A stretch of 51,792 bases of DNA, from the NCBI GenBank assembly GCA_900543415.1, contig UQRE01000013.1, positions 1-51,792 of the forward strand, in the 5' to 3' direction. The translations under genes and the position numbers were made by a program. Below the pieces are notes generated by a model. It saw only the letters and a list, made by a program, of their open reading frames with translations. It made no database searches and had not been told where the DNA came from. Positions 26,613 to 34,995 of this stretch are shown one piece after another (the stretch's first letter is position 1; every line of letters starts with the position of its first letter). Source of the DNA: an uncultured Dorea sp. GTDB lineage: Bacteria; Bacillota; Clostridia; Lachnospirales; Lachnospiraceae.

Positions 26613-27620
26613 ATGGCATTAATCTTACCGGAACATTATGATCCGCATCTTGATGTGCGTAAAACACAGGAAGCAATAAAATATATCCGAGATACTTTCC
26701 AGAAGGAATTTGGAAGAGAGATGAATCTGGAGCGTATTTCAGCACCTCTTTTTGTATCAAAGGCGAGTGGACTGAATGATAACCTTAACGGTGTGGAACG
26801 TCCGGTTCACTTCGACATTCATGGAATTCCGAATGAAGAGGTAGAAGTTGTGCAGTCTCTTGCAAAGTGGAAACGTATGGCGCTGCGCGATTATGGCTTC
26901 CAGCCGGGGGAAGGGTTGTATACCAATATGAATGCAATCCGAAGAGACGAAGATCTTGACAATCTCCATTCCTGCTATGTGGATCAGTGGGATTGGGAGA
27001 AAGTGATTACAAAGGAAGAGCGCACGATCGAAACATTGAAGGAAACGGTACGTACAATTTTCAAAGTGATCAAACATATGGAACACGAGGTATGGTATAA
27101 ATACCCGGAAGCAGTGAAACATCTTCCTGATGATGTGACATTTATCACATCACAGGAACTAGAAGACATGTATCCGGATAAGACTCCGAAGGAAAGAGAA
27201 AATTTAATCACAAAGAAATATGGTTGTGTATTTCTTATGCAGATCGGAGAGAAATTGGCAAGCGGTGAACCTCATGACGGACGTGCACCGGATTATGATG
27301 ACTGGCAGTTAAACGGTGATATTTTATTCTGGTTCGAACATTTGAATTCTGCGCTCGAGATATCCAGTATGGGAATCCGTGTCGATGAGAAATCTCTGGA
27401 CGAACAACTGAAGAAAGCAGGCTGTGAAGATCGAAGAGCACTTCCATATCACAAAGCACTGTTAAATGGAGAACTTCCGTATACGATCGGAGGCGGTATC
27501 GGTCAGTCCAGATTGTGTATGCTTCTTTTGGACAGAGCGCATGTAGGTGAAGTGCAGGCGAGTATATGGCCGGAAGATATGCGGAAAGTATGTAAGGAAC
27601 ATAAGATTTTCTTATTATAA
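26613..27620 (+). CDS. asnA: Aspartate--ammonia ligase
   Basis: 335-residue ammonia-dependent asparagine synthetase of the class II aaRS fold. The N-terminal motif LFVSKASGLNDNLNGVERPV and C-terminal LPYTIGGGIGQSRLCMLLL are diagnostic. The ATG abuts the metH stop with AGGAAAAG upstream, so it is co-transcribed. No T-box leader fits, because there is no intergenic space. Confidence 0.96.
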   Translation: MALILPEHYDPHLDVRKTQEAIKYIRDTFQKEFGREMNLERISAPLFVSKASGLNDNLNGVERPVHFDIHGIPNEEVEVVQSLAKWKRMALRDYGFQPGEGLYTNMNAIRRDEDLDNLHSCYVDQWDWEKVITKEERTIETLKETVRTIFKVIKHMEHEVWYKYPEAVKHLPDDVTFITSQELEDMYPDKTPKERENLITKKYGCVFLMQIGEKLASGEPHDGRAPDYDDWQLNGDILFWFEHLNSALEISSMGIRVDEKSLDEQLKKAGCEDRRALPYHKALLNGELPYTIGGGIGQSRLCMLLLDRAHVGEVQASIWPEDMRKVCKEHKIFLL

Positions 27621-27673
27621 TAAAGAAACTTACAGAGAAGAAAGAAAAAGGAAACGAGGAGGAAAGATCATTT

Positions 27674-29185
27674 ATGATGAGAGGACTTGACACAACAGTT
27701 CGAAAAATTCGCAGACGAGTATTTGAAGAAGTTGCAAGACTTGGATTTGAAGAAGATGATGAGACTTTAAAAGACAGAATGGAAGAGATTCCGTATGAAA
27801 TGGTTCAAGAAGAGACGCAGAAATATCGTGACAGCGTTTACCGTGCCCGCGCGATCGTTCGTGAAAGAATGAGACTTGCTATGGGACTTTCCTTAAGACC
27901 GCAGAATCGACCAAGCCCGTTGACTTCCGGCGTGGAGGCAAGCAATATTTCTGATAAATATTATGAGCCGCCGCTTATGCAGGTGATTCCATCTGCCTGT
28001 GCCGCCTGTGAAGAAAGAGGATATGAGGTCAGTAATATGTGTAAAGGATGTCTGGCTCATCCATGTATGGAAGTTTGCCCGAAGGGCGCGATTTCCATGG
28101 TAAATGGGAAATCATATATTGATCAGGAAAAATGTATTAAGTGTGGAAAATGTAAATCTGTCTGTCCATATGATGCAATTTCTAAAAAGGAGCGTCCATG
28201 TGCGAAAGCGTGTGGAGTTGGCGCGATAGCGACAGACTCCATGGGACGGGCAACAATTAATAGTGATAAATGTGTTTCCTGCGGTATGTGTATGGTAAGC
28301 TGTCCATTTGGTGCAATCTCCGATAAATCACAGATTTTCCAGTTGGCACATGCGTTGAAGTCCGGCGAGGAGATCGTGGCTGAAATTGCACCGGCATATG
28401 CGGGACAGTTTGGTGATAATATTACGCCGAGAAACTTAAAAGCAGCGCTTCAGGAACTTGGATTCTCAGAGTTCTATGAAGTGGCGCTTGGAGCGGACAT
28501 CGGAGCTGTAGCAGAAGCGCATCATTATGTGGAAAAGGTGGCGACAGGAGAGCTTCCATTCCTATTGACATCCTGCTGTCCATCTTGGGCAATGCTTGCG
28601 AAGAAGTACTTCCCGGATCTCATTGATGAAGTTTCTCAGGAATTGACACCGATGGTGGCAACTGCACGTACGATCAAGCAGAAGCATCCGGAAGCAAAGG
28701 TTGTATTTATTGGCCCATGTGCGGCGAAAAAGTTAGAGGCTATGAGACGTTCTGTTCGAAGTGATGTAGATTTTGTCATTACATTTGAAGAACTTCAAGC
28801 AATGTTTAATGCGAAAGGAATCGATCTTACAAAATACGAAGCGGAGTCTTCCTTCCACGATGCAACCGGAGCAGGTCGAGGCTATGCGGTGGCAGGCGGT
28901 GTCGCAGAAGCAATCGAAAAGTGTGTAAAAGAATATTATCCGGGTGTAGAAGTAAGTATCGAACATGCAGAAGGACTTGCAGAGTGTAAGAAAATATTGG
29001 CACTTGCCAAGGCTGGCAAAATGAATGGCTGTTTGATTGAAGGTATGGGATGTCCGGGTGGATGTGTAGCTGGCGCAGGAACAAATATTCCGGTTGCAAA
29101 GGCCCAGAAGAAGATCAAAGATTTTGTAAAAGCATCTTCCAAACAGCTTCCGCCGGCAGAACTTGCAGAGATTGAATTAAACTAG
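27674..29185 (+). CDS. [FeFe] hydrogenase, ferredoxin-domain monomeric type (group B-like)
   Basis: 503 residues. The N-terminal region is Cys-rich (CAACEERG, CKGC, CMEVCPKGA) and is followed by two 4Fe-4S ferredoxin motifs (CIKCGKCKSVCP and CVSCGMCMVSCP). The H-cluster domain (about 230-490) has L1 TSCCPSW (C301, C302), L2 GPCAAKK (C349) and L3 GMGCPGGCVAGAG (C460, C464). All H-cluster cysteines are kept. The motifs differ from group A (TSCCPGW, MPCxxK, ACPGGC), so group B is the best fit (inference). It probably exchanges electrons with ferredoxin. Maturases HydE/F/G are not in the window. Confidence 0.85.
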   Translation: MMRGLDTTVRKIRRRVFEEVARLGFEEDDETLKDRMEEIPYEMVQEETQKYRDSVYRARAIVRERMRLAMGLSLRPQNRPSPLTSGVEASNISDKYYEPPLMQVIPSACAACEERGYEVSNMCKGCLAHPCMEVCPKGAISMVNGKSYIDQEKCIKCGKCKSVCPYDAISKKERPCAKACGVGAIATDSMGRATINSDKCVSCGMCMVSCPFGAISDKSQIFQLAHALKSGEEIVAEIAPAYAGQFGDNITPRNLKAALQELGFSEFYEVALGADIGAVAEAHHYVEKVATGELPFLLTSCCPSWAMLAKKYFPDLIDEVSQELTPMVATARTIKQKHPEAKVVFIGPCAAKKLEAMRRSVRSDVDFVITFEELQAMFNAKGIDLTKYEAESSFHDATGAGRGYAVAGGVAEAIEKCVKEYYPGVEVSIEHAEGLAECKKILALAKAGKMNGCLIEGMGCPGGCVAGAGTNIPVAKAQKKIKDFVKASSKQLPPAELAEIELN

Positions 29186-29202
29186 ATAATCAGGAGGAAA
29201 TT

Positions 29203-31842
29203 ATGCAGAAATACGGAGTAAATGAATTGAGAAAGATGTTCCTTGACTTTTTCGAGAGCAAAGAGCATCTGGTGATGAAGAGTTTTTCTCTCGTACCACA
29301 TAACGATAAGAGTCTTCTTCTTATCAATTCCGGTATGGCACCGTTGAAGCCATATTTTACAGGTCAGGTAATTCCACCGAAAAAACGTGTGGCTACTTGT
29401 CAGAAATGTATTCGTACAGGTGATATTGAAAATGTAGGTAAAACTGCAAGACATGGTACGTTTTTTGAAATGCTCGGTAATTTCTCTTTTGGAGATTATT
29501 TCAAAAGAGAGTCCATCCATTGGACATGGGAATTTTTGACAGAAGTGGTAGGTCTTGATCCAAATCGCTTGTATCCGTCTGTTTATGAAGAGGATGACGA
29601 AGCGTGGGAGATCTGGAATAAAGAAATCGGAATTGCGTCGGAGCGTATCTTCCGTTTTGGCAAAGAGGACAATTTCTGGGAGCATGGCTCCGGTCCGTGT
29701 GGTCCATGTTCTGAGGTTTATTATGACCGTGGAGAAAAATACGGATGTGGAAGTCCGGATTGTACAGTAGGATGTGAATGCGACCGTTATATGGAAATCT
29801 GGAACAATGTGTTTACACAGTTTGACAATGACGGACATAATAACTATACAGAGTTAGAGCAGAAAAATATTGATACCGGTATGGGCTTAGAGCGTCTTGC
29901 ATGTATCGTACAGGATGTGGATTCGATGTTTGATATCGATACAATGAAAGAATTAAGAGATCATGTATGTCGTCTTGCAGGTGTAGAATATGGAGAGAGT
30001 CCGGAAGAGGATATTTCTCTTCGAGTGATCACGGATCATATCCGTTCTGTGACATTTATGATTTCTGACGGAATCCTGCCATCAAATAGCGGAAGAGGAT
30101 ATGTGCTTCGCCGCCTGCTTCGTCGTGCAAGCCGTCACGGACGTCTTCTCGGCATTGACAGACAGTTCTTAGAAGAACTGGCAGAGACAGTGATCGAGGG
30201 ATCTAAGGATGGATATCCTGAGCTGGAAGAAAAGAAAGACTTTATCTTCAAAGTGATTGTAAAAGAAGAAGAGCAGTTCAATAAGACAATTGATCAGGGT
30301 CTTTCTATTCTTGCACAGGCTGTAGAAGAAATGGAGCAGAAGAATGAGAAGGTTATGTCCGGTGAAGAGGCATTCCGTCTCTATGACACGTACGGATTCC
30401 CTGTTGACCTTACAATTGAAATTTTGGAAGAAAAGGGATTCTCTATTGATGAAGAAGGGTTCCGGAAGGCAGCAAAAGAGCAGAAAGAAAAAGCAAAGGG
30501 AACGTTCGGTGAACATAATTATAGCGGAAGAGAAGCCAATGTTTATGATGAAATTGATCCGGAGATTACCAGTACCTTTGTGGGATATGATGAGCCAGTT
30601 TGCGAGTCTAAAGTGACAGTACTTACAACTGATACAGAAATCGTAGATGCGCTGTCAGACGGTGAAGAAGGAACGATTCTTGTGGAAGAGACTCCATTTT
30701 ATGCTACAAGCGGCGGACAGGAAGCAGATACCGGTGTGATCTTAGGTGAGGATTTTGAGTTTGCAGTCGAAGATACTATGAAGCTCTCCGGTGGTAAGAT
30801 CGGACATAAGGGCCATGTAATAAAAGGTATGGTAAAGCTTGGCGATACAGTGACTCTTAAAATTGATACAGAGAGAAGAAGACTGTCTGCAAACAATCAC
30901 AGCGCGACTCATCTTCTTCAGAAAGCTCTCCGAACAGTGCTCGGAAGTCATGTAGAACAGGCAGGCTCTTCTGTGAATGCAGACAGACTTCGTTTTGACT
31001 TTACACATTTCTCTGCAATGACGGAGGAAGAGATCCAGAAGGTAGAGCAGATCGTCAACGAACAGATCCGTGCAGCACTTCCTGTAAAAGCAGAAAATAT
31101 GCCGATCGAAGAAGCAAGAAAGACTGGCGCTGCTGCATTATTTGGCGAAAAATATGGGGATGTAGTTCGTGTGGTAAGTATGGGAGAATTTTCCAAAGAG
31201 TTCTGTGGCGGAACTCATGTTGATAATACAAGTGCGATCATGGCGTTTAAGATTATATCTGAAACAGGTGTTGCCGCAGGTGTGAGACGTATTGAAGCAT
31301 TGACATCAAAAGGGCTTATGGATTATTATCACGCAGTGGAAGAACAGTTTCACCACGCTGCAAAGCTTGTGAAAGCAAAACCGGAACAGCTTGCAGATAA
31401 GATTCAGCATCTGATGGCAGAAAATAAAGCACTGGGAAGTGAAGTGGAGAGTCTGAAGAGTAAAATGGCAAAGGATGCCATGGGAAATGTCATGGATCAG
31501 GTTCAGCAAATCGAAGGTGTGAAATTACTTGCAACAAGTGTAGAAGGCGTTGATATGAACGGACTTCGAGACCTTGGAGATCAGTTGAAAGAAAAACTTG
31601 GCGAAGGTGTGATCTTGCTAGTGTCTGCTGCCGGAGAGAAAGTGAATCTTATGGCAATGGCGACAGAAGAGGCAGTCAGCCAAGGTGCACACGCAGGAAA
31701 TCTTATTAAAGCCTGTGCAGCCTGTGTGGGCGGAGGCGGAGGCGGCCGTCCGAATATGGCTCAGGCCGGCGGTAAGAATCCGGCAGGCGTTAAAGATGCG
31801 CTGGCAAAAGCATCAGAAGTGTTAAAAGAACAGCTTTCTTAA
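29203..31842 (+). CDS. alaS: Alanine--tRNA ligase
   Basis: 879-residue AlaRS. The class II catalytic core opens with MQKYGVNELRKMFLDFFESK and contains GMGLERLACI. The editing domain has NNHSATHLLQKALR and CGGTHVDNT with the zinc-binding residues. The glycine-rich C-terminal region (CVGGGGGGRPNMAQAGG) belongs to the DHHA1 domain. The length is normal. An AGGAGG ribosome site lies 7 nt from the ATG. There is no room for a T-box leader. Confidence 0.97.
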   Translation: MQKYGVNELRKMFLDFFESKEHLVMKSFSLVPHNDKSLLLINSGMAPLKPYFTGQVIPPKKRVATCQKCIRTGDIENVGKTARHGTFFEMLGNFSFGDYFKRESIHWTWEFLTEVVGLDPNRLYPSVYEEDDEAWEIWNKEIGIASERIFRFGKEDNFWEHGSGPCGPCSEVYYDRGEKYGCGSPDCTVGCECDRYMEIWNNVFTQFDNDGHNNYTELEQKNIDTGMGLERLACIVQDVDSMFDIDTMKELRDHVCRLAGVEYGESPEEDISLRVITDHIRSVTFMISDGILPSNSGRGYVLRRLLRRASRHGRLLGIDRQFLEELAETVIEGSKDGYPELEEKKDFIFKVIVKEEEQFNKTIDQGLSILAQAVEEMEQKNEKVMSGEEAFRLYDTYGFPVDLTIEILEEKGFSIDEEGFRKAAKEQKEKAKGTFGEHNYSGREANVYDEIDPEITSTFVGYDEPVCESKVTVLTTDTEIVDALSDGEEGTILVEETPFYATSGGQEADTGVILGEDFEFAVEDTMKLSGGKIGHKGHVIKGMVKLGDTVTLKIDTERRRLSANNHSATHLLQKALRTVLGSHVEQAGSSVNADRLRFDFTHFSAMTEEEIQKVEQIVNEQIRAALPVKAENMPIEEARKTGAAALFGEKYGDVVRVVSMGEFSKEFCGGTHVDNTSAIMAFKIISETGVAAGVRRIEALTSKGLMDYYHAVEEQFHHAAKLVKAKPEQLADKIQHLMAENKALGSEVESLKSKMAKDAMGNVMDQVQQIEGVKLLATSVEGVDMNGLRDLGDQLKEKLGEGVILLVSAAGEKVNLMAMATEEAVSQGAHAGNLIKACAACVGGGGGGRPNMAQAGGKNPAGVKDALAKASEVLKEQLS

Positions 31843-31879
31843 GAAAACCGTCTGATAGAATCACAAGAGGATAAAAGGA

Positions 31880-32596
31880 ATGAAGGGACAAGAAGAAAAC
31901 GGAGGGGCAATCGGAACTTCTTGGGGGAAACTTATAAAAAGGCGTTATAAACGATGGAAACGAAGACAAATTAAAAAGAAAAACGATCCGGAGTATCAGA
32001 AGAAAAAGCGGGCGGCTGCCCGCTTCCGGAAAAAACTCGTGAGATATTTATCACATGCGTGGGTGTTTCCTATTGTATTTTTATATTTTGAGTTGCTTCT
32101 TCGGATTTTTGGACAAACTCCGTATGGTCTTGAAGTATCTAAAACATTTGGAAATACAGAAGACTTCGTGACTGATTTGTATGGCTATAAATATAAGACT
32201 CCATGGGAAAAAGATCATAACACATGGCTTTTGTGGTCCGGCTGTTTGGAAAATGAGAATAAGGATATGGCATGCGAAATCAAAGATCCGACGTACAGTA
32301 TTGATATTACGCCTACCTTGATGAATCTTTTTGGAATAAAATATGATTCCAGACTGCTTGTGGGAAGAGACGTATTTTCTGATACACCACCGCTTGTTAT
32401 TTGGAATGATTATTCGTGGAAAACAGATAAAGGAACATTTAATGCTGCTACGGATGAGTTCAAACCGAATAAGGGTAAAAAAGTAGATGAAAACTATGTA
32501 GAGTCTATCAATAATACGGTGACAAATAAGATCCGTTTTTCGGATCAGATTTTAAAAACAGACTATTATAGAGTGGTGTTTGGAGATTCTCAATAA
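31880..32596 (+). pseudogene. Internally deleted LTA-synthase-type sulfatase (remnant)
   Basis: 238 residues. The N-terminus is a very basic region (16-55) and one membrane helix (about 60-78, HAWVFPIVFLYFELLLRIF), like the start of Lachnospiraceae LTA synthase-like proteins. From about residue 80 it reads as the end of the sulfatase domain: a PYGL segment, NTWLLWSG, SIDITPTLMNLFGIKYDSRL, GRDVFSD and SWKTDKG. Those motifs normally follow several hundred residues containing the catalytic Thr, four more helices and metal ligands, all absent here. It looks like an in-frame internal deletion. A short functional derivative is possible. It lies between alaS and rpsU. Confidence 0.75.
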
Positions 32597-32647
32597 TCGT
32601 ATATTTTTAAAAATATACAAAACTGGCGAGATTTGGAGAAAAAGTTG

Positions 32648-32675
32648 TTGACGTAAATGAAATATGTGATATAAT
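32648..32675 (+). promoter_or_regulatory. SigA promoter of rpsU
   Basis: TTGACG (32648-32653), a 16-bp spacer, and perfect TATAAT (32670-32675) with TGA before it (extended -10). Strong, as expected for a ribosomal gene. Confidence 0.75.
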
Positions 32676-32754
32676 CTTATGTAGTGCAATAAAAATACCC
32701 GAACAGTCGTATGATGCACAATATAGGACTGGAGGGGAGGTTAGGTGTGAGACT

Positions 32755-32931
32755 ATGTCAAATGTAATCGTTAAAGAAAACGAAACGTTAGATAGTGCTT
32801 TACGCAGATTCAAAAGAAACTGTGCAAAAGCAGGTATCCAGCAGGAGATTCGTAAAAGAGAGCATTACGAGAAACCAAGCGTAAGACGTAAAAAGAAATC
32901 TGAAGCTGCTAGAAAACGTAAGTATAACTAA
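32755..32931 (+). CDS. rpsU: 30S ribosomal protein S21
   Basis: 58-residue basic protein starting MSNVIVKENETLDSALRRFK and ending in a Lys/Arg-rich tail (RRKKKSEAARKRKYN), as in Firmicute S21. The ATG is at 32755. A G-rich GGAGGGGAGG lies 14 nt upstream and a nearer AGGTG at 32743-32747 is the likely ribosome site. It is monocistronic, between its own promoter and a strong terminator. Confidence 0.95.
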   Translation: MSNVIVKENETLDSALRRFKRNCAKAGIQQEIRKREHYEKPSVRRKKKSEAARKRKYN

Positions 32932-32941
32932 TATGTGCAAT

Positions 32942-32974
32942 AAATGAGATGTTCGTAAGAACATCTCATTTTTA
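32942..32974 (+). terminator. Terminator between rpsU and maf
   Basis: AAATGAGATGTTC (32942-32954), loop GTAA, GAACATCTCATTT (32959-32971), then a T-rich run. The perfect 13-bp stem ends rpsU. It also sits just beyond the minus-strand maf stop, so it may serve both strands. Confidence 0.92.
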
Positions 32975-32975
32975 T

Positions 32976-33563
32976 TTAATGGAAAAGAAATTCTAATTCG
33001 TGATATACCCGCCCGATCGGTAATCCGACGACGTTATTGTAATCTCCGTGGATTTCTTTTACATGGATTGCAAAATCTCCTTGGATACCATATGCTCCGG
33101 CTTTGTCAAGACTGTCGCCGGAGGCGGTGTAGCGAAGAAGATCTTCGCGATGGATAGGATAAAAGGTGACATCTGTTTTCTCAAAGAAAGTATTGGTGCG
33201 GCGTTGTCCATTTTCATTTGTTATGATGGATACGCCGGTATATACTTGGTGAGTGCGGTCAGCAAGCATAGACAGCATGTCAAACGCCTCAGCTTCATCA
33301 GCAGGTTTTCCAAGAATTTCGTTCCGATATACAACGATGGTGTCAGCTCCGATTACGGTAAGAGATTCAGTTGGATTACTAGTTGAGATAAATGAACGAA
33401 AGACATCATCTGCTTTTTGAAAAGCAAGTTCCATTACAATTTCGGAAGGAATCGATTTTGTAATCTTTTCTTCAATCGAAGAAGGGGAAATTTCAAAGGG
33501 GATTCCGATTTTTTCTAACAATTCTTTTCTGCGCGGTGAGGCAGATGCTAAAATATATCTCAT
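32976..33563 (-). CDS. maf: Maf family nucleotide pyrophosphatase
   Basis: 195-residue Maf/YhdE-type protein that hydrolyses dTTP/UTP or modified nucleotides. The N-terminal signature is MRYILASASPRRKELLEKIG. Later motifs include VIGADTIVVYRNEILGKP and GAYGIQGDFAIHVKEIHGDYNNVVGLPI. It is on the strand opposite rpsU and the deacylase gene. A good promoter lies upstream on the minus strand at 33599-33627, and AAGGAGTATGGG precedes the ATG. Confidence 0.93.
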   Translation of the reverse strand: MRYILASASPRRKELLEKIGIPFEISPSSIEEKITKSIPSEIVMELAFQKADDVFRSFISTSNPTESLTVIGADTIVVYRNEILGKPADEAEAFDMLSMLADRTHQVYTGVSIITNENGQRRTNTFFEKTDVTFYPIHREDLLRYTASGDSLDKAGAYGIQGDFAIHVKEIHGDYNNVVGLPIGRVYHELEFLFH

Positions 33564-33598
33564 ATTCCCATACTCCTTATATTTTTTAATACAGGCTT

Positions 33599-33650
33599 AT
33601 TATACACAGTTATTTTGAGTCTGGCAACGATACTCTATCTGTGATAAAAT
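33599..33650. promoter_or_regulatory. Divergent promoters sharing one -35 block (maf / ProX-like)
   Basis: On the minus strand, TTGCCA (33627-33622), a 17-bp spacer and TATAAT (33604-33599) lead to maf. On the plus strand the same hexamer read as TGGCAA (33622-33627), a 17-bp spacer and TAAAAT (33645-33650, with TGA before it) lead to the deacylase gene. The minus promoter is strong. The plus promoter is weaker and more speculative. Confidence 0.5.
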
Positions 33651-33699
33651 ACTGTCAAAGAGTTTATAAATAGATAAATATAATAGATGGAGGTATTTT

Positions 33700-34242
33700 A
33701 TGTATATCAGTGAAATCGTTACGACACCACCGGAGAATATCAGCGAGAGAGTTCCGCTGGAGCAGGAAGTATATAAAGTATTTAAAAAATTAGGAATTGC
33801 CTATGAGAGAGTAGATAATGATCCGGCATCTTCAATGGAAGAGTGTGCGGATATCGGGAAAGTCTTTCAGGCACCTGTAAGAAAGGATGTCTTTCTTTGC
33901 AATCAGAAGAAAACTACATTTTTCCTTCTTGTAATGCCGGAGGAAAAAGCGTTTGACACAGCATCCTTCAGTAAGAAGCTTGGAGTGTCTCATATGTCTT
34001 TTGCGTCTCCGGAACATATGTGGGAGCATCTCGGAACAAAGCCGGGTTCTGCAAGTGTTGTAGGTCTTCTGAATGATGAAGATGACTATGTACAGTTGAT
34101 TATTGATAAAGAAGTTGCAGAGGCAGAATATTTTGTATGTAATACAGGAATCAATACGACACATTTAAAATTTAAAACACAGGATCTTCTGAAAAAGTTT
34201 CTTCCTTACACACATCATCGTCCAAGAATCGTAGATTTGTAG
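33700..34242 (+). CDS. YbaK/ProX-family aminoacyl-tRNA deacylase
   Basis: 180 residues of the INS/YbaK fold. The central LGTKPGSASVVGLLND and C-terminal CNTGINTTHLKFKTQDLL match the PrdX/ProXp-ala branch, free-standing editing proteins that hydrolyse mischarged tRNA (Ala-tRNA-Pro or similar). An AGATGGAGG ribosome site precedes the ATG. It is divergent from maf. Which mischarged species it clears cannot be read from the sequence; the ProXp-ala reading is inference. Confidence 0.8.
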   Translation: MYISEIVTTPPENISERVPLEQEVYKVFKKLGIAYERVDNDPASSMEECADIGKVFQAPVRKDVFLCNQKKTTFFLLVMPEEKAFDTASFSKKLGVSHMSFASPEHMWEHLGTKPGSASVVGLLNDEDDYVQLIIDKEVAEAEYFVCNTGINTTHLKFKTQDLLKKFLPYTHHRPRIVDL

Positions 34243-34281
34243 AAATTAATACTGTCAGTGAAGATAAGAGGTGAGCGGAAA

Positions 34282-34983
34282 GTGAGAGCAATATCCAAGG
34301 AAGAGCTGGAGGCAGCTGTAGCACATAGAAGTCCGGGAGTGAGGATTAGCTTTCGGGAAGTGGAGATCTGGAATATGGATCTTACAGGAATGGATCTTAG
34401 TAATATGGAGTTTGAGTTGAGTTTGTTTCAGAATACGGTACTTGATCATGTGAATCTGGAAAACAGCAGTGTGGAAAACGCATTGTTTGACGGCTGTTCT
34501 CTTCACGGAGCTAATTTTACAAATGCAAATCTTAAGACGGCATCTTTTCGTTATTGCGATTTGCGAGAGAGCAATATTGAAGGCGCAAACCTCTTTGGCG
34601 CAGTGTTAGAGTATGCGAAGCTTGACGGAATTGTTTCTAATGAAGATACAAAATGGTTTCGGATGCATTGCCCGGAGACAGGGGCTTTTCTCGGTTATAA
34701 GAAATGTGTCAACGATCGGATGGTGCAGCTGCTCATCCCGGCAGATGCCAAGAGAACGAGCGCAACACTTCCATCTTGCCGCTGTAACAAGGCGAAAGTT
34801 CTGACGATCAAGAGCTTTGATTTTAAAGAAAATTATGAAGAAGCATGGTCCTTGGTTGATGAAAATTTTGTTTACCGGAGAGGACAGTGGGTGGAAGTGA
34901 AAGATTTTAACGAAGACCGCTGGCAAGATTCGACGACCGGTATTCATTTCTGGATGACAAGGCAGGAAGCTGAGAATTATTAG
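34282..34983 (+). CDS. Pentapeptide-repeat protein with a conserved C-terminal domain
   Basis: 233 residues from GTG 34282, chosen because GAGGTGA at 34268-34274 fits it; an earlier GTG at 34258 in frame has less support. Residues about 40-120 form a run of A(D/N)LXX-type pentapeptides (GANFTNANLKTASF, GANLFGAVLEYAKL) expected to fold as a right-handed beta-helix. The C-terminal part contains CPETGAFLGYKKC and PSCRCNKAKVL, a Cys-containing domain found in other pentapeptide proteins (DUF5758-like). Function is unknown. It is 12 nt upstream of the ABC-class ATPase and is probably co-expressed with it. Confidence 0.75.
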   Translation: MRAISKEELEAAVAHRSPGVRISFREVEIWNMDLTGMDLSNMEFELSLFQNTVLDHVNLENSSVENALFDGCSLHGANFTNANLKTASFRYCDLRESNIEGANLFGAVLEYAKLDGIVSNEDTKWFRMHCPETGAFLGYKKCVNDRMVQLLIPADAKRTSATLPSCRCNKAKVLTIKSFDFKENYEEAWSLVDENFVYRRGQWVEVKDFNEDRWQDSTTGIHFWMTRQEAENY

Positions 34984-34995
34984 AAAGGGTATGAG

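Noticed and set aside
29186..29202. T-box leader for alaS or asnA
   Set aside because: The gaps are far too short (17 nt and 0 nt) for a T-box.
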